DNA from: Thiospirillum jenense
Lineage (GTDB): Bacteria > Pseudomonadota > Gammaproteobacteria > Chromatiales > Chromatiaceae
DNA: 44,025 nucleotides
Direction of reading: 5' to 3'
NCBI RefSeq assembly: GCF_014145225.1
Contig: NZ_JABVCQ010000029.1
Location: 1 to 44,025 of the forward strand
This document shows positions 25,177-35,946 of this stretch, in pieces. The notes beneath the pieces are model-generated. The model searched no databases, had not been told where the DNA came from, and was given only the letters and a program-made list of their open reading frames with translations. How positions within the stretch are numbered: position 1 is the stretch's first letter; the number at the start of each line of letters is the position of its first letter. Position numbers and translations under genes: made by a program.

Positions 25177-28100
25177 TTACAATAACACCCGTTCAATCCC
25201 ACCATTCCGCAATTGCGCTACCAATTCGGTTTGCCAATTGGCGCCCAATAATTGATTGGCCAATTCCACCACGATATAAGTTGGGATTAAACCGGTTTCA
25301 TCGGCATATTTTGCCAATCCCTGTTGACACGCCGGGCAGGTGGTTAATAACCGCACGGTTTTTTTACTGTCTAATCCATTGGTTTTTAATTTGTTCCCGC
25401 CATGCAATTCATCAAGATTCAATTCCCTCTCACTTTGCAAAAGCGCCGTCTCTAATTCCCCCCTTTGCAAAAGCGCCGATTCTAATTCCCCTCTTCCCCC
25501 CCTTTGCAAAAGGGGGGTAGGGGGGATTTTCTTCTCCCCAATTAACTTTTCAATTCCCCGCGTCAATTCCAATTGCTTCCGCCAGCGCACCTGATTGGCA
25601 ATATCCGGCCGCGAACTGCCTAATGTTCCCGCTTCACCGCAGCACCGCTCGGATAATTGCACGGGTTGATTTAATAACCCGCTGGCGACCTTGAGTGGCG
25701 AATACTGTTTAATCGGCGAATGACAGGGATCGTGATATAAATAAGCGACCTCGGCGGGTGAATGATGAACCGGCGCTGACGGCTGCAATGTGACGCCGCG
25801 CTCGAATAAGAATTCGTGAATATCCAATAGCCGACTGCCGGGAAAAATGCGCGCAAAATCGTATTCTAATAATTGATCTAGGCAAGTGCCGCACGACACC
25901 AACACGGTGCGAATATCTAAATAATTCAACGTATTGGCGACGCGGTGAAATAACACACGATTATCCATTGTCATTTGCCGCGCTTGCGTTTCCAATCCCG
26001 CCGCTCGTTGTGGATAACCGCAACATAAATACCCCGGCGGCAAAATAACCTGCACGTTTTGTTTTAATAACAGCGCCAGCGTGGCTAATCCAATGTCAGT
26101 AAATAACCGCTCCGCGCCGCAGCCGGGAAAATAAAACACCGCCTCGGCATCATCACTGTTTTTAATTGATGGATCGCGCACAATCGCAATATGACTGCGC
26201 TGTTCAATAGCTAATTGTGAGCGCAACGTGTGACGCGGAATATTCACCGGCACGGGGCGGCTAATTAACGGCAGCAATTGATTAGTGAATTGCGGTGGCG
26301 CACTGGTGGCGCCGGGCAATTGATTCTGCCGCGTCATCAATTGATTAAACAGCGGCAATCGCCGCGCCAGCGCATGACCAAAGTTCATTGCCGCAAATCC
26401 GCCGCGCACCAGCACCGTTCGCAGCCCGCGCACGAGGCGCGGATCGGTGATATTGAGCCATTGTAACGCCGCCCAGCCGCCCGGGTGCCGCCAGCGTTGG
26501 TGGCGCTCGTGCAAAATGCGGCGCAGGCGGATGGTCACGTCGCCAAAATCAATGTTGACCGGACACGGCGGTTGGCAGTGGTGGCAGATGGTGCAGTGGT
26601 CGGCGAGGTCGTTCATTGCCACGAAATGCTGCCGCGACAACCCGCGCCGCGTCTGATCTTCGTACAGCAGCGCCTCGATAATCAGCCCGGTGGCGAGAAT
26701 TTTGTTGCGCGGCGCGTAGTTGAGATTCGCTCGCGGCACATGCGTCATGCACTTGGCTTTGCATTTGCCGCAGCGCAAACAGTGGCGGATGTCGGCATTC
26801 AGCGCGCCGAGTTCGGTTTCCTCCAAAATCAACGCTTCCTGTTCCACCAGTCGCAGCGACGGCGTGTAGGCGTTTTCCAAACCGTTGCCGGGGATTAATT
26901 TCCCCGGATTGAAGCGCCCGAGCGGGTCAACTCGTTGTTTGTACTGGAGAAAATCGGTCAACTGTTCCGGCGGCACGAATTGCAACTTGGTCATGCCGAT
27001 ACCGTGTTCACCCGAAATCACGCCGCCCAACGCGGTCGCCAGCGCCATGATTCGCCCGACGATGCGCTCGGCTTCGTGCAACATGGCGTAATTGGACGAA
27101 TGCACCGGAATATTGGTATGAACATTGCCGTCGCCGGCGTGGGCGTGGAGCGCGACAAACAGCCGTTCGTCACGGATGCGGCGGTGGATGGCGCGGAATT
27201 GCTCGCGCACGGCGGCGAAGGCTTGACCCGCAAACAGTGCCTCCAGCGGTTCGCCGACCTCGCGGCGGTAGGATTGGCGCAGCTCGCGGCGGAGGAGCAG
27301 GTCGAGGAGGGTGGGGTTAGAAGAAAATCCCCCCTCTTCGGCGGAAGAAAATCCCCCCTCCCCCCCTTTTGCAAAGGGGGGTGAAGAGTCACCTTTTGCA
27401 AAGGGGGGTGAAGAGGATAGCCCCCCTTTGGCAAAGGGGGGTTGGGGGGATTTATCAAAAAACGCCCCCGCCGCCGCATCCAAGTGATTCAACACCCATT
27501 GCCAGCGGGTCTGCGCCTGAATAATCAACCCCCGCGCCGCGGTCAATTTTTCATTTAATGAAATCTGTAATGCTTCATTCTCCCGCTCGGCCGGCGGCAA
27601 TGCAATTTCTTGCTCCAATGCAATTAACAACGCCGAGAAAATTGCATCCTTATTGCGAATAGATTGCTCGATGTTAATGCGTTCAATCCCGCGCATGTAT
27701 TCCGCCAACCGCTCCAATGGAATGACGACATCTTCATTGATTTTGAATGCGTTGGTATGACGCGAAATGGCGGCAGTACGCGCTCGATCCGCCCAAAACT
27801 GCGCCCGCATTTCGGCACTCGCGGCAATGAACCCATCCCCGCCCCGCGCTCGCGCAATGCCAACAATCGCCGCCGCCATCTCATCAACGCGGCGCTCGTC
27901 ATCGCTGACCACGTCCGCCAGCAACACCATTTTCGGCAATTCCCGCCGCGCCGCTTTGGTGGTGTAACCGACCGCCCGAACGTAGCGCTCATCTAAATGT
28001 TCCAATCCCGCCAGCGCGACCTCGGCAACTTGGGCGACCAGATCGCGCAATTCGACAATCGCTGGCGCGGCAATTTCCAGATCAGCGCCGAAAAATTCCA

Positions 28101-29322
28101 AACAAATGGTGCGGCCGTGCGGCGGCAGGCGGTGCAAAATAAACCGCGCCGAAGTGATGATGCCGTCGCAGCCCTCTTTTTGCACGCCCGGCAGCCCGGC
28201 CAAAAACTTGTCGGTGACATCCTTACCCAGCCCGGCTTTGCGGAAAATCGCCCCCGGCATTTCGAGCAATTCCGGCGGCGCAGCGGGCGTGATCCCGTCG
28301 GATTTGAAGCGGCGAATTGCAAAACGCACCAGCGGCTGCGTGTGAATTTTGCCCAAATTGTGATCGAGCCGCTCGACCTCCAACCACTCGGCCGCGGGCG
28401 TCACCATCCGCCATGACGCCAAATTATCCAGCGTCGTCCCCCACAACACCGCCTTTTTACCGCCCGCGTTCATGGCGATATTGCCGCCGATACAACTGGC
28501 GTCCTGCGAGGTCGGGTCAACCGCAAACACCAACTGTTGCGCGGCCGCCACATCCGCCACGCGCCGCGTCACCACGCCCGCGCCGCAGCGAATGGTTGGC
28601 ACGGGTGACGCCACGGCCGGCAACGTCGCCCAGTCCACCGCCGCCAATTCATCCAATTTTTCCGTGTTGATGACGGCGGTGCGCGGGTGCAGCGGCACGG
28701 CCGAGCCGGTGTAACCGGTGCCGCCGCCGCGGGGAATTAAACTCAAGCCGCAGTCGAGACATACCCGCACGATGTCGGCAATTTCGCGCTCGTTGTCGGG
28801 AGAAATCACCACGAACGGCAATTCCACCCGCCAGTCGGTGGCGTCGGTGGCGTGGGCGACGCGGGCGAGACCGCTGAAATCCACGTTGTCAGCGCGGGTA
28901 ATGGATTTTAATACGCGGCGTAATTGACGGCGTAATTGCTGTTGCGCGGTTAATTCATGATTAAAACGGGCGACGGCGGCGCGGGCGGCGGCTAATAACT
29001 GCGCCGCTTGTTCATTCGCATTTAAGCGCTGTTCAAATTGATCGAGGCGATGCTGCAATGCCTGTAATAATGCGCGACGGCGGCGGCGATCATTCAATAA
29101 ATCATCTTGCACATACGGATTGCGCAATACCACCCATAAATCACCCAGCACTTCAAATAACATGCGGGCGGAGCGGCCGGTGCGTCGAGTGCCGCGCAAT
29201 TGTTCAATTAACTGCCAACAGGAATCACCGAGTAGGCGAATGATAATTTCGCGGTCGGAGAATGAAGTGTAATTATAGGGAATCTCGCGCAGGCGGGGCG
29301 CTGGGTCGGGCGTGGTGAACAT
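25177..29322 (-). CDS. FAD-linked oxidase / Fe-S oxidoreductase (DUF3683, D-lactate dehydrogenase-like)
   Basis: 1381 residues. Residues about 1-115 match DUF3683 ([40 protein letters not shown]). A PCMH-type FAD domain follows ([17 protein letters not shown] near 200) and an FAD-oxidase C-terminal domain to about 800 ([25 protein letters not shown]). Two 4Fe-4S motifs follow, [11 protein letters not shown] near 847 and [12 protein letters not shown] near 911, then two CCG-type cysteine modules (FPGCGAERL with [15 protein letters not shown] with CCGEAG and CPACQ). It probably oxidises a 2-hydroxy acid and passes electrons through Fe-S clusters. Two inserts, about residues 621-668 and 1259-1301, are encoded by TTTGCAAA-cored repeats and explain a length roughly 90 residues beyond what I expect. 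No frameshift was seen. Confidence 0.9.
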   Translation of the reverse strand: MFTTPDPAPRLREIPYNYTSFSDREIIIRLLGDSCWQLIEQLRGTRRTGRSARMLFEVLGDLWVVLRNPYVQDDLLNDRRRRRALLQALQHRLDQFEQRLNANEQAAQLLAAARAAVARFNHELTAQQQLRRQLRRVLKSITRADNVDFSGLARVAHATDATDWRVELPFVVISPDNEREIADIVRVCLDCGLSLIPRGGGTGYTGSAVPLHPRTAVINTEKLDELAAVDWATLPAVASPVPTIRCGAGVVTRRVADVAAAQQLVFAVDPTSQDASCIGGNIAMNAGGKKAVLWGTTLDNLASWRMVTPAAEWLEVERLDHNLGKIHTQPLVRFAIRRFKSDGITPAAPPELLEMPGAIFRKAGLGKDVTDKFLAGLPGVQKEGCDGIITSARFILHRLPPHGRTICLEFFGADLEIAAPAIVELRDLVAQVAEVALAGLEHLDERYVRAVGYTTKAARRELPKMVLLADVVSDDERRVDEMAAAIVGIARARGGDGFIAASAEMRAQFWADRARTAAISRHTNAFKINEDVVIPLERLAEYMRGIERINIEQSIRNKDAIFSALLIALEQEIALPPAERENEALQISLNEKLTAARGLIIQAQTRWQWVLNHLDAAAGAFFDKSPQPPFAKGGLSSSPPFAKGDSSPPFAKGGEGGFSSAEEGGFSSNPTLLDLLLRRELRQSYRREVGEPLEALFAGQAFAAVREQFRAIHRRIRDERLFVALHAHAGDGNVHTNIPVHSSNYAMLHEAERIVGRIMALATALGGVISGEHGIGMTKLQFVPPEQLTDFLQYKQRVDPLGRFNPGKLIPGNGLENAYTPSLRLVEQEALILEETELGALNADIRHCLRCGKCKAKCMTHVPRANLNYAPRNKILATGLIIEALLYEDQTRRGLSRQHFVAMNDLADHCTICHHCQPPCPVNIDFGDVTIRLRRILHERHQRWRHPGGWAALQWLNITDPRLVRGLRTVLVRGGFAAMNFGHALARRLPLFNQLMTRQNQLPGATSAPPQFTNQLLPLISRPVPVNIPRHTLRSQLAIEQRSHIAIVRDPSIKNSDDAEAVFYFPGCGAERLFTDIGLATLALLLKQNVQVILPPGYLCCGYPQRAAGLETQARQMTMDNRVLFHRVANTLNYLDIRTVLVSCGTCLDQLLEYDFARIFPGSRLLDIHEFLFERGVTLQPSAPVHHSPAEVAYLYHDPCHSPIKQYSPLKVASGLLNQPVQLSERCCGEAGTLGSSRPDIANQVRWRKQLELTRGIEKLIGEKKIPPTPLLQRGGRGELESALLQRGELETALLQSERELNLDELHGGNKLKTNGLDSKKTVRLLTTCPACQQGLAKYADETGLIPTYIVVELANQLLGANWQTELVAQLRNGGIERVLL
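25420..25545. repeat. TTTGCAAA-cored repeat tract inside the oxidoreductase gene (C-terminal)
   Basis: Three tandem-like partial units of AATTCCC..CTTTGCAAAAGCGCCG lead into one complete palindromic unit around CCCCTTTGCAAAAGGGG near 25500. On the coding strand the tract is read in the frame giving LLQRG-type peptides. Confidence 0.85.
27321..27460. repeat. TTTGCAAA-cored repeat tract inside the oxidoreductase gene (FAD-oxidase part)
   Basis: Three palindromic units with C-runs and G-runs around TTTTGCAAA, CTTTTGCAAA and TTTGGCAAA, preceded by two GAAGAAAATCCCCCCTC half units. On the coding strand the tract is read in the frame giving PPFAKGG peptides. Confidence 0.88.
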
Positions 29323-29412
29323 GCGGGTTTAATATAAGAGCGATAACAATCAATCACCGCAGCATAAATCGGTCAGGCATGATGCGGTGATGATTCAATA
29401 AAAAAGGGGACG

Positions 29413-30216
29413 CTACTGGTTGACGTAATTAAAAATAGCTTCGGTACTGTCAAGCACGATTTCTACATTAGCCGAACCGGGGCGGATATTAAATGCAGTG
29501 GATTGATCGTGATGACAAATGTGCGAATACAGATTAGCCACGCCTTCAGTTGCGCCAGATGATTGGCCGTCCTGATCGAATGGCACATTGGCAATGAACT
29601 GGCCGCGCTCTTGATCGTAAGAAAGATAAGCGGGTAATGAACGAGAGCAAAAGATGTAGGTGTCTTCCGCTCGTTGCCAATGCGCATTTGCCGGTGGAAC
29701 ATCGGGATAACCGTGCTGTTCAACGTGCGCATCTGAATAAGTTGCATCGGTGGTTTTGACATCCACGCGCATTAAGCGGTTGTTATGATTTGAGCGAATG
29801 AGTTGGGTTTTATCAACCTGCCACCACCAGCAGCCGCCCATGTGACAGCGCCCTAATACAATTGCGCTAGTGGCGCGGCGACTGGACGCTGTTTCATTGC
29901 CGCTATTTGAATGAACCACGCTCGCTAATTTGGCAATTCTGTTTTGGTACGCGCCGAATAAACACGCCGCATCTGGACAGCGATTGCGCACAGTTTTTAA
30001 CCAGGTACGTTGCCGAGTTTTTAATGCGCTCGGGTCACTGACCACCGCCAGTGCCTGCTGATAGGTGCGCATCAATTGCTCATCAAGTGATGATAAGTCG
30101 TCATCAGAACAGATCGCGTTTTCCACCAATGTAGCCGCTTGGTCACAATCAAAACTGGCGGCATGACTGATTGAAGTCAGCGCAAACATTGCGATGGCTA
30201 ATAATAACAGGTGCAT
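29413..30216 (-). CDS. secreted LprI-like (DUF1311) domain protein
   Basis: 267 residues from the ATG at 30214-30216, which has an AAAGG site six bases upstream; an open N-terminal extension to 30285 is discounted. A signal peptide (MHLLLLAIAMFALTSISHA) precedes an LprI/DUF1311 domain at about 20-100: FDCDQAATLVENAICSDDDL, LDEQLMRTYQQAL, RQRTWLKTVRNRC and CLFGAYQNRIAKL, with four spaced cysteines. This domain occurs in lysozyme inhibitors and many uncharacterised periplasmic proteins. The C-terminal 160 residues, with GRCHMGGCWWWQ and a second group of cysteines, are of unknown fold. Lysozyme inhibition is possible but unproved. Confidence 0.78.
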   Translation of the reverse strand: MHLLLLAIAMFALTSISHAASFDCDQAATLVENAICSDDDLSSLDEQLMRTYQQALAVVSDPSALKTRQRTWLKTVRNRCPDAACLFGAYQNRIAKLASVVHSNSGNETASSRRATSAIVLGRCHMGGCWWWQVDKTQLIRSNHNNRLMRVDVKTTDATYSDAHVEQHGYPDVPPANAHWQRAEDTYIFCSRSLPAYLSYDQERGQFIANVPFDQDGQSSGATEGVANLYSHICHHDQSTAFNIRPGSANVEIVLDSTEAIFNYVNQ

Positions 30217-30252
30217 GGTTGACCTTTGAAATGATTGATTACCCGTCCGATA

Positions 30253-30276
30253 ACTCCCACGCGGCGGCGCGGGAGT
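30253..30276. repeat. dispersed palindromic repeat, copy 5
   Basis: ACTCCC (30253-30258) and GGGAGT (30271-30276) enclose ACGCGGCGGCGC. The CTCCCACGC core is shared with copies 2 and 3. It sits between the LprI-like gene and the OmpA-like gene. Confidence 0.5.
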
Positions 30277-30324
30277 GCGCATCAATGCGAATAAAAACTA
30301 TCGGACAAACGAATGAGTGGGTTG

Positions 30325-31020
30325 TTAACCTTCGACAATTGGAACGATGGTAATATCAACGCGCCGATTTAATTGCCGCCCGTCTTCATTGTTATTAGAC
30401 GCAATTGGCTGAGTTTCACCATAACCATAAGCACTCAAGCGGGCGGGTAATACTTGATCGCCTAATAGATACGATTGCACGGCGGCCGCACGGCGGCGGG
30501 ATAAATCCAAATTGTATTGATCGCTGCCGACGCTATCGGTATGACCGCCAATGGTTAATTGTGTTTTGCCGTATTGATTAACGATGTTAGCGATCTTATC
30601 CATCGTGCTATAAAACCCGGGTTTAATGCGGGTCGAATCAAAATCAAACGCGGTATTACTGGTCATGCTGACTAATAATTGATCGTTGGGCAATTTTTCA
30701 ATCCGAATATCACCACGTTGGATTTCATTCGCCAGCGCACGTTCAAAATCTAAACGCTGTTGTTCCATGTAATTGCCGACCGCCGCCCCGACTAATGCGC
30801 CGCCAATTGCACCAATTAAGGCGCCGCGGCCGGCATTGGCACTCAGCGATCCCAGCGCCGCGCCGGTGGCCGCGCCCGCCAGCGCACCCAAGCCCGCCCC
30901 CTGCGCGGTTTGGCTCATGGGTTGCGGGTTGCCGTATTCATCCATTGTCACGCAGCCGGTGAGGGCGGTGGTGACGGCGGCAGCGAGTAATAAACGTGGA
31001 AATGAAGCGGTGGACAGCAT
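30325..31020 (-). CDS. OmpA-family lipoprotein with glycine zipper
   Basis: 231 residues from the ATG at 31018-31020, which has an AGAGGA site eight bases upstream; the frame stays open to 31146 without added meaning. A lipoprotein signal ends in LTGC with Cys23. Residues about 40-85 are a glycine zipper (GLGALAGAATGAALG and GALIGAIGGALVGAAVG). The C-terminal OmpA domain, about 110-230, contains FDFDSTRIKPGF, IGGHTDSVGSDQYNLDLSRRRAAAVQSYL and NRRVDITI, the peptidoglycan-binding core. It resembles YiaD-type outer-membrane lipoproteins that anchor the envelope. Its first mature residues, CVTMDEYGNPQP, nearly repeat those of the next lipoprotein upstream. Confidence 0.93.
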   Translation of the reverse strand: MLSTASFPRLLLAAAVTTALTGCVTMDEYGNPQPMSQTAQGAGLGALAGAATGAALGSLSANAGRGALIGAIGGALVGAAVGNYMEQQRLDFERALANEIQRGDIRIEKLPNDQLLVSMTSNTAFDFDSTRIKPGFYSTMDKIANIVNQYGKTQLTIGGHTDSVGSDQYNLDLSRRRAAAVQSYLLGDQVLPARLSAYGYGETQPIASNNNEDGRQLNRRVDITIVPIVEG

Positions 31021-31142
31021 CGGCACAATCCTCTGATCGGTTGGGTTAAAGACCGCATCATCATACACGGCGGCGTTGCCTCTGACACGCCACCGCTGGG
31101 CTGCTGGGCATGATCGTGCCACCCGACCGACGCGGCAAACAG

Positions 31143-31655
31143 TCATTCCGTCGGGCGGATGCGGTGCGGCGGTTGACCCGCTTGCGGTGGCGTCGGTCTA
31201 TTCGGTTTTTGACCATTAACGGCAATCTGATGCGGTTGCGGTTGACCACCAGTGGGTTGGTGTTGACCATTCGGCAACGTAATGCGTTTGTTTTTTGATT
31301 TCGATTGTTTTTTATTAGTTGACTGCGCCATTGCCTGCCCCATTGCCGCCGTCATTAGCGCATTCATTGGATTATTATCAGCAGACTGTTGTTGATTATT
31401 CCCCGAGCGCTGAGAATGATTTGAACGCGGCGCGGATGAATACCGTTGACTACTCGCGTATGGTTCGGGCGGTTGACGATCCGCATTGGAGTTGGGTGAT
31501 GCAGCAAGCGCCCCGGCAGCAACACCTGCAATTGCCCCGGCAAATTGTGCGTGATCTGGGCGGACATTGCCGTATTGGTCAGTTGCGACACAACCGGTCA
31601 TTAAACTGCCAATGACAATTATCATCAAATGATGGCGATAACATGAGCAAAACAT
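31143..31655 (-). CDS. lipoprotein of unknown function, Gln/Asn/Pro-rich
   Basis: 170 residues. The start ATG at 31655 has a TGGAG site six bases away. A short hydrophobic signal (LMIIVIGSLM) ends in the lipobox MTGC with Cys22, followed by CVATDQYGNVRP. A small glycine/alanine stretch (AGAIAGVAAGALAAS, about 40-54) hints at a shortened glycine zipper. The rest is low complexity: Ser/Gln/Asn-rich, then Lys-rich (NKKQSKSKNKR) and Pro/Gln-rich, probably disordered and periplasmic. The N-terminus parallels the OmpA-family lipoprotein 122 bases downstream, so the pair may descend from one gene with loss of the OmpA domain here. No function can be assigned. Confidence 0.7.
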   Translation of the reverse strand: MFCSCYRHHLMIIVIGSLMTGCVATDQYGNVRPDHAQFAGAIAGVAAGALAASPNSNADRQPPEPYASSQRYSSAPRSNHSQRSGNNQQQSADNNPMNALMTAAMGQAMAQSTNKKQSKSKNKRITLPNGQHQPTGGQPQPHQIAVNGQKPNRPTPPQAGQPPHRIRPTE

Positions 31656-31864
31656 CGAAAACTCCAGTTAGCTAGTTGCAATGGTGTTGTTCTTATGAAA
31701 CATCCCGCTCATCAAGTGCAAACAACGCAAGCAGATGTATCGCCCCTAATTAAAGCAGATCATTTGAATACCGTTTGAAAAACTGATTAAACAAGATTTA
31801 ATCATTAGTTAAACCAAATTCTTCAAGCGATTTCTATCATCAAACGGCGGTTTTTCACGCGCAC

Positions 31865-31901
31865 AAAAAAACGGCTTAGGTCGTCAAAAACCTAAGCCGT
31901 T
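31865..31901 (-). terminator. Rho-independent terminator of tRNA-Asn
   Basis: Read on the minus strand, a perfect 12-base stem AACGGCTTAGGT / ACCTAAGCCGTT with an eight-base loop runs into a T tract (A run at 31865-31870 on the plus strand). It begins 18 bases after the tRNA 3' end. The rest of the gap to the lipoprotein gene (about 31656-31864) is AT-rich with nothing recognised. Confidence 0.92.
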
Positions 31902-31918
31902 GATTTAACTGGATTATT

Positions 31919-31994
31919 TGGCTCCCCGAGTTGGACTCGAACCAACGACCCATTGATTAACAGTCAATTGCTCTACCGACTGAGCTATCGGGGA
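31919..31994 (-). tRNA. tRNA-Asn (GTT anticodon)
   Basis: 76 bases including an encoded CCA. The acceptor stem is TCCCCGA / TCGGGGA with discriminator G. The D arm (AGCTCAGTCGGTAGAGC), the anticodon stem TTGA / TCAA with loop CTGTTAA (anticodon GTT) and the T arm with GGTTCGAGTCC are all intact. It has its own promoter and terminator. Confidence 0.98.
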
Positions 31995-32006
31995 ATCAAG
32001 CGCCGC

Positions 32007-32035
32007 ATTCTAAAGTGCGAACCCCCCGCCGTCAA
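32007..32035 (-). promoter_or_regulatory. sigma70 promoter of tRNA-Asn
   Basis: On the minus strand TTGACG (32030-32035) and TAGAAT (32007-32012) are spaced by exactly 17 bases. A GC-rich GCGGCGC discriminator follows, as is usual for stable RNA genes under stringent control. The tRNA begins 12 bases after the -10. Confidence 0.85.
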
Positions 32036-32045
32036 GCGCCCGTCA

Positions 32046-35000
32046 TCACCCCACCCACGCCCGCGCATTGCGAAACAGCCGCAGCCACGGCCCGTCCTCG
32101 CCCCACTCGGGCGGATGCCACGAATACTGCACGGTGCGAAACAGCCGCTCCGGGTGCGGCATCAAAATGTTAAACCGCCCGTCGCTGCTGGCTAAACCCG
32201 TGATGCCGTCGGGTGAACCATTCGGATTAGCCGGGTAATTGATCGCCACCGCCCCGTCATGTTCAATCAACCGCAACGTCACCAGCGCCTGGCTCGCCGC
32301 CAACTGCGCCGCGCTGCCAAACTCCGCCCGCCCCTCGCCATGTGCCACGCAGATCGGCAGCCGCGATCCAGCCATGCCGGCGAACCAGGGCGACGGCGAC
32401 GGCTGCACCTCCACCATCACCAACCGCGCCTCAAACTGCTGACTGCGATTGCGCACAAATTGCGGCCAATGCGCCGTGCCGGGAATCAACTCCCGCAACC
32501 GCGCCAGCATTTGACAGCCATTGCACACCCCCAGCGCCAGCGTATCGGTGCGCTGGAAAAATGCCGCAAACTGGTCACGCGCTCGCGGGTTGAACAGAAT
32601 ACTGCTCGCCCAACCCGCCCCCGCCCCCAACACGTCACCGTAGGAAAATCCACCGCACGCCGCCAGTACACTGAACTGATCTAACCGCTTGTCACCGCTC
32701 AAAATATCCGCCATCGGCACGTCGTGACATTCAAATCCCGCCCGTTCAAAGGCCGCGGCCATTTCCGCCTGACCATTCACGCCCTGCTCGCGCAAAATCG
32801 CCACCCGCGGCCGCGCCCCGGTGGCAATCAACGGCGCGACCGGATTGCTGCGCGGGTCAAAGGTCAACTGCGCTGACAACCCCGCGTCGTGATCGGCAAT
32901 ACGGGCGTATTCCTCATCCGCGCAATCGGGATCATCGCGCAGCCGCTGCATTTGCCAACTGGTCAGCGTCCACTGCTGCTGCAAATACACCCGCGTCACC
33001 GACAGCAGCAACTGCCCGTTCGCCGTGATCCGAATCAGGTCATCAATTGCCAACGTCGCCACCGCGTGCGTGTACTGATCCAATTGATGCTGCGCCAACA
33101 CCTCGCGCACCAGCGGCACGTCAACGTGGCGGACTTGAATCACCGCGCCCAATTCCTCCGCAAATAACGCCGCGAGGTGATCGGCACTCGGCAGCGCGTC
33201 CAGCGTCACCGCCAATCCCGTCCGCCCGGCAAATGCCATTTCGCACAACGTCACAAATAACCCGCCGTCAGCGCGGTCGTGATACGCCAGCAGCAACTGC
33301 TCCGCGTTAAGCTGTTGAATTGCGGCGAAAAATTGTTGCAACAATTTCGGATCATCCAAATCCGGCGGTTCACTGCCGAGTTGGTTGTACACCTGCGCCA
33401 AACACGAGCCGCCCAGCCGCGTCTGCCCGCGACCCAGATCAATCAGCAGCAGCACCGTCGCGCCCTGATCGGTGCGCAGTTGCGGCGTGACAATACCGCG
33501 CACGTCCGTCACCGGCGCGACGGCGGAAATCACCAGCGACAGCGGCGCGGTCATGCTGCGCGGGGTTTGTTCACCGTCTGCCGTCGCCTGCGCCCACACC
33601 GTGCGCATACTTAGCGAATCCTTGCCGACGGGAATGGCGATACCCAGCGCCGGACACAGTTCCAACGCCACCGCCTGCACCGTATCAAATAACCGCGCAT
33701 CCTCGCCCGGCTGCCCCGCCGCCGCCATCCAATTGGCTGACAGCCGAATGTCGCTCAGGTGCGCAATCGGCGCAGCGGCGAGATTGGTCACGGCTTCCGC
33801 CACCGCCAGCCGCCCCGCTGCTGGCGCGTTGAGCAACGCCACCGGCGGCCGCTCGCCCATCGCCATCGCCGCGCCGGTCACGCTGTCAAAATCCGTCGTG
33901 ACCGCCGCGCAATCGGCCACCGGCACTTGCCACGGCCCGACGAATTGATCGCGGGCAACTAATCCCGTCACGCTGCGATCACCAATGGTAATTAAAAAGG
34001 TTTTCGCGGCAATGGTCGGTAAATGTAATAGGCGATTAACCGCGTCCTCTAATTGCAATTGCGCGGTATTGAATGATTGCGCTGGCGCGGCAATACGGGT
34101 GACGGTGCGCGTCATGCGCGGCGGATGACCGAATAAAACCGACAGCGGCAAATCAATTGGCGTGGTCTGCTGCAATTCATCGGTTAACACCAATTGCGGT
34201 TCATCCGTCGCGGTGCCGACGACGGCGAATGGACAGCGCTCGCGGGCGCAGATCGCGGCGAATTGATTTAATTGCTCGGCGGCAATGGCCAAAACGTAGC
34301 GTTCCTGCGCTTCATTGCACCAGATTTCTAATGGTGATAATTCACTATCGGCACTGGGAATGGCGCGCACATTAAATAACCCGCCGCGCCCGCCATCGTG
34401 GACTAATTCAGGCAGTGCATTCGATAAACCACCGGCGCCAACGTCGTGAATAAATAAAATCGGGTTGTGTTCACCCAATGCGCAGCAGCGATCAATCACT
34501 TCTTGACAGCGCCGCTGCATTTGCGGATTAGCGCGTTGCACCGAGGCGAAATCTAATTCAGCCGCCGAGCTGCCGCTGGTCATACTGGACGCCGCGCCGC
34601 CGCCCAATCCAATTAACATCGCCGGCCCGCCTAATACCACCAGCGGCGTACCGGGCGGGAATGATTGTTTAATCACATGTCCGGGGCGAATGGCACCTAA
34701 ACCGCCGGCCAACATAATGGGTTTATGATAGCCGCGCAATTCGCCAGCTTGCGTTAATTCATTACTGAGTGGATCAACGGCGGGAATTAACTGCTCAAAG
34801 GTGCGGAAATACCCCAATAAGTTTGGACGGCCGAATTCATTATTAAACGCGGCGGCACCAATTGGGCCATCGCGCATGATATTAAATGCCGAGACAATGC
34901 GTTCGGGGCGGCCGTAATTGATTTCCCAGGGTTCTTCAAAATTAGGAATGCGCAAATTAGATACGGCAAATCCGCATAAACCAATGCGCGGTTTGGCACC

Positions 35001-35939
35001 AATGCCTGTCGCACCTTCATCGCGGATTTCACCACCTACACCGGTTGCAGCACCCGGATCCGGGGCAATCGCGGTGGGATGATTATGCGTTTCCACTTTA
35101 ATTAAAAAGTGAATGGGTTCAGGGTGGCGTTGATAAATAGCCGTTTGCGGTGCGACGTGCCAATAATGACCATTCCAGCCTTGAATGACCGCCGCATTAT
35201 CCGAATACGCCGATAAAATCCCGGCGGGTGACGCGGCCGTACTGGCGCGAATCATCTTAAATAACGTCTGCGATTGCGCGACGCCATCAATCACCCACTC
35301 GGCATTAAAAATCTTATGGCGGCAATGTTCCGAATTGGCCTGCGCAAACATCATTAACTCGACATCAGTTGGATCGCGCCCGAGTGCAATAAAACTCTCA
35401 GCCAAATAATTGATTTCGTCGGCAGATAACGCTAATCCCAGCGTTTGATTAGCTTGATTTAATGCCGCCACCGCGTCGTCATTTAATGCAATCGCCGTTA
35501 ATGGCCGCGGCGCGGCGTGGTCAAATAACTGCAATGCCGCGGCCAAGTTGGGTAATACCACTTCTGTCATTCGATCATGCAATAACGCGGGATTTAATTG
35601 ATCGAGTGCCGCCGGCGGGTCCGTGTGATAAATGATGCCGCGTTCAATGCGTTGAATTGCAGTTAATCCGCAGCAGTGCAGGATTTCAATTGCTTTGGAT
35701 GACCAGGGCGATTGCGTCCCGGGGCGCGGCACGATCAATAACGCGGGCGCAGTTAATTCACCAGCGGTGGGCGTTAATTGCTCGGCGATTAAAATCTGCT
35801 GTAATAACGCCGAGTGTTCCGCTGTCAACTCCGCCGCCGCATTTAATTCGACAATGTAATGATAAATGCCAACGAGTGACAGTGATTGTAATTCACGCTG
35901 TCGGTCAGTAACCGTCGTGCCGCGTAAAATAAGCATCAT
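32046..35939 (-). CDS. purL: phosphoribosylformylglycinamidine synthase PurL (single-chain)
   Basis: Catalyses the ATP- and glutamine-dependent conversion of FGAR to FGAM in purine synthesis. 1297 residues is the length of the large gammaproteobacterial form. The N-terminal PurS-like part is followed by two ATP-grasp-like AIRS halves ([51 protein letters not shown]) and a class I glutaminase at the C-terminus with the catalytic cysteine in [10 protein letters not shown] (about residue 1138) and [10 protein letters not shown]. The first codons are ATG ATG, either could start. The gene is seven bases behind topA. Base composition changes within the gene: the 3' half is strongly GC-rich and the 5' half is less so. 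Confidence 0.97.
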   Translation of the reverse strand: MMLILRGTTVTDRQRELQSLSLVGIYHYIVELNAAAELTAEHSALLQQILIAEQLTPTAGELTAPALLIVPRPGTQSPWSSKAIEILHCCGLTAIQRIERGIIYHTDPPAALDQLNPALLHDRMTEVVLPNLAAALQLFDHAAPRPLTAIALNDDAVAALNQANQTLGLALSADEINYLAESFIALGRDPTDVELMMFAQANSEHCRHKIFNAEWVIDGVAQSQTLFKMIRASTAASPAGILSAYSDNAAVIQGWNGHYWHVAPQTAIYQRHPEPIHFLIKVETHNHPTAIAPDPGAATGVGGEIRDEGATGIGAKPRIGLCGFAVSNLRIPNFEEPWEINYGRPERIVSAFNIMRDGPIGAAAFNNEFGRPNLLGYFRTFEQLIPAVDPLSNELTQAGELRGYHKPIMLAGGLGAIRPGHVIKQSFPPGTPLVVLGGPAMLIGLGGGAASSMTSGSSAAELDFASVQRANPQMQRRCQEVIDRCCALGEHNPILFIHDVGAGGLSNALPELVHDGGRGGLFNVRAIPSADSELSPLEIWCNEAQERYVLAIAAEQLNQFAAICARERCPFAVVGTATDEPQLVLTDELQQTTPIDLPLSVLFGHPPRMTRTVTRIAAPAQSFNTAQLQLEDAVNRLLHLPTIAAKTFLITIGDRSVTGLVARDQFVGPWQVPVADCAAVTTDFDSVTGAAMAMGERPPVALLNAPAAGRLAVAEAVTNLAAAPIAHLSDIRLSANWMAAAGQPGEDARLFDTVQAVALELCPALGIAIPVGKDSLSMRTVWAQATADGEQTPRSMTAPLSLVISAVAPVTDVRGIVTPQLRTDQGATVLLLIDLGRGQTRLGGSCLAQVYNQLGSEPPDLDDPKLLQQFFAAIQQLNAEQLLLAYHDRADGGLFVTLCEMAFAGRTGLAVTLDALPSADHLAALFAEELGAVIQVRHVDVPLVREVLAQHQLDQYTHAVATLAIDDLIRITANGQLLLSVTRVYLQQQWTLTSWQMQRLRDDPDCADEEYARIADHDAGLSAQLTFDPRSNPVAPLIATGARPRVAILREQGVNGQAEMAAAFERAGFECHDVPMADILSGDKRLDQFSVLAACGGFSYGDVLGAGAGWASSILFNPRARDQFAAFFQRTDTLALGVCNGCQMLARLRELIPGTAHWPQFVRNRSQQFEARLVMVEVQPSPSPWFAGMAGSRLPICVAHGEGRAEFGSAAQLAASQALVTLRLIEHDGAVAINYPANPNGSPDGITGLASSDGRFNILMPHPERLFRTVQYSWHPPEWGEDGPWLRLFRNARAWVG

Positions 35940-35946
35940 GGTTTAA

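Noticed and set aside
27321-27460. Possible CRISPR or other array
   Set aside because: Units are irregular, C/G-run palindromes without equal spacers, and lie in frame within a gene.
29353-29391. Inverted repeat ATCACCGCA / TGCGGTGAT as terminator of the LprI-like gene
   Set aside because: Loop of about 21 bases and no T tract on the minus strand; kept only as a possible hairpin.
31021-31146. N-terminal extension of the OmpA-like lipoprotein
   Set aside because: It would place the signal peptide internally; the ATG at 31020 has an AGAGGA site and a proper lipobox.
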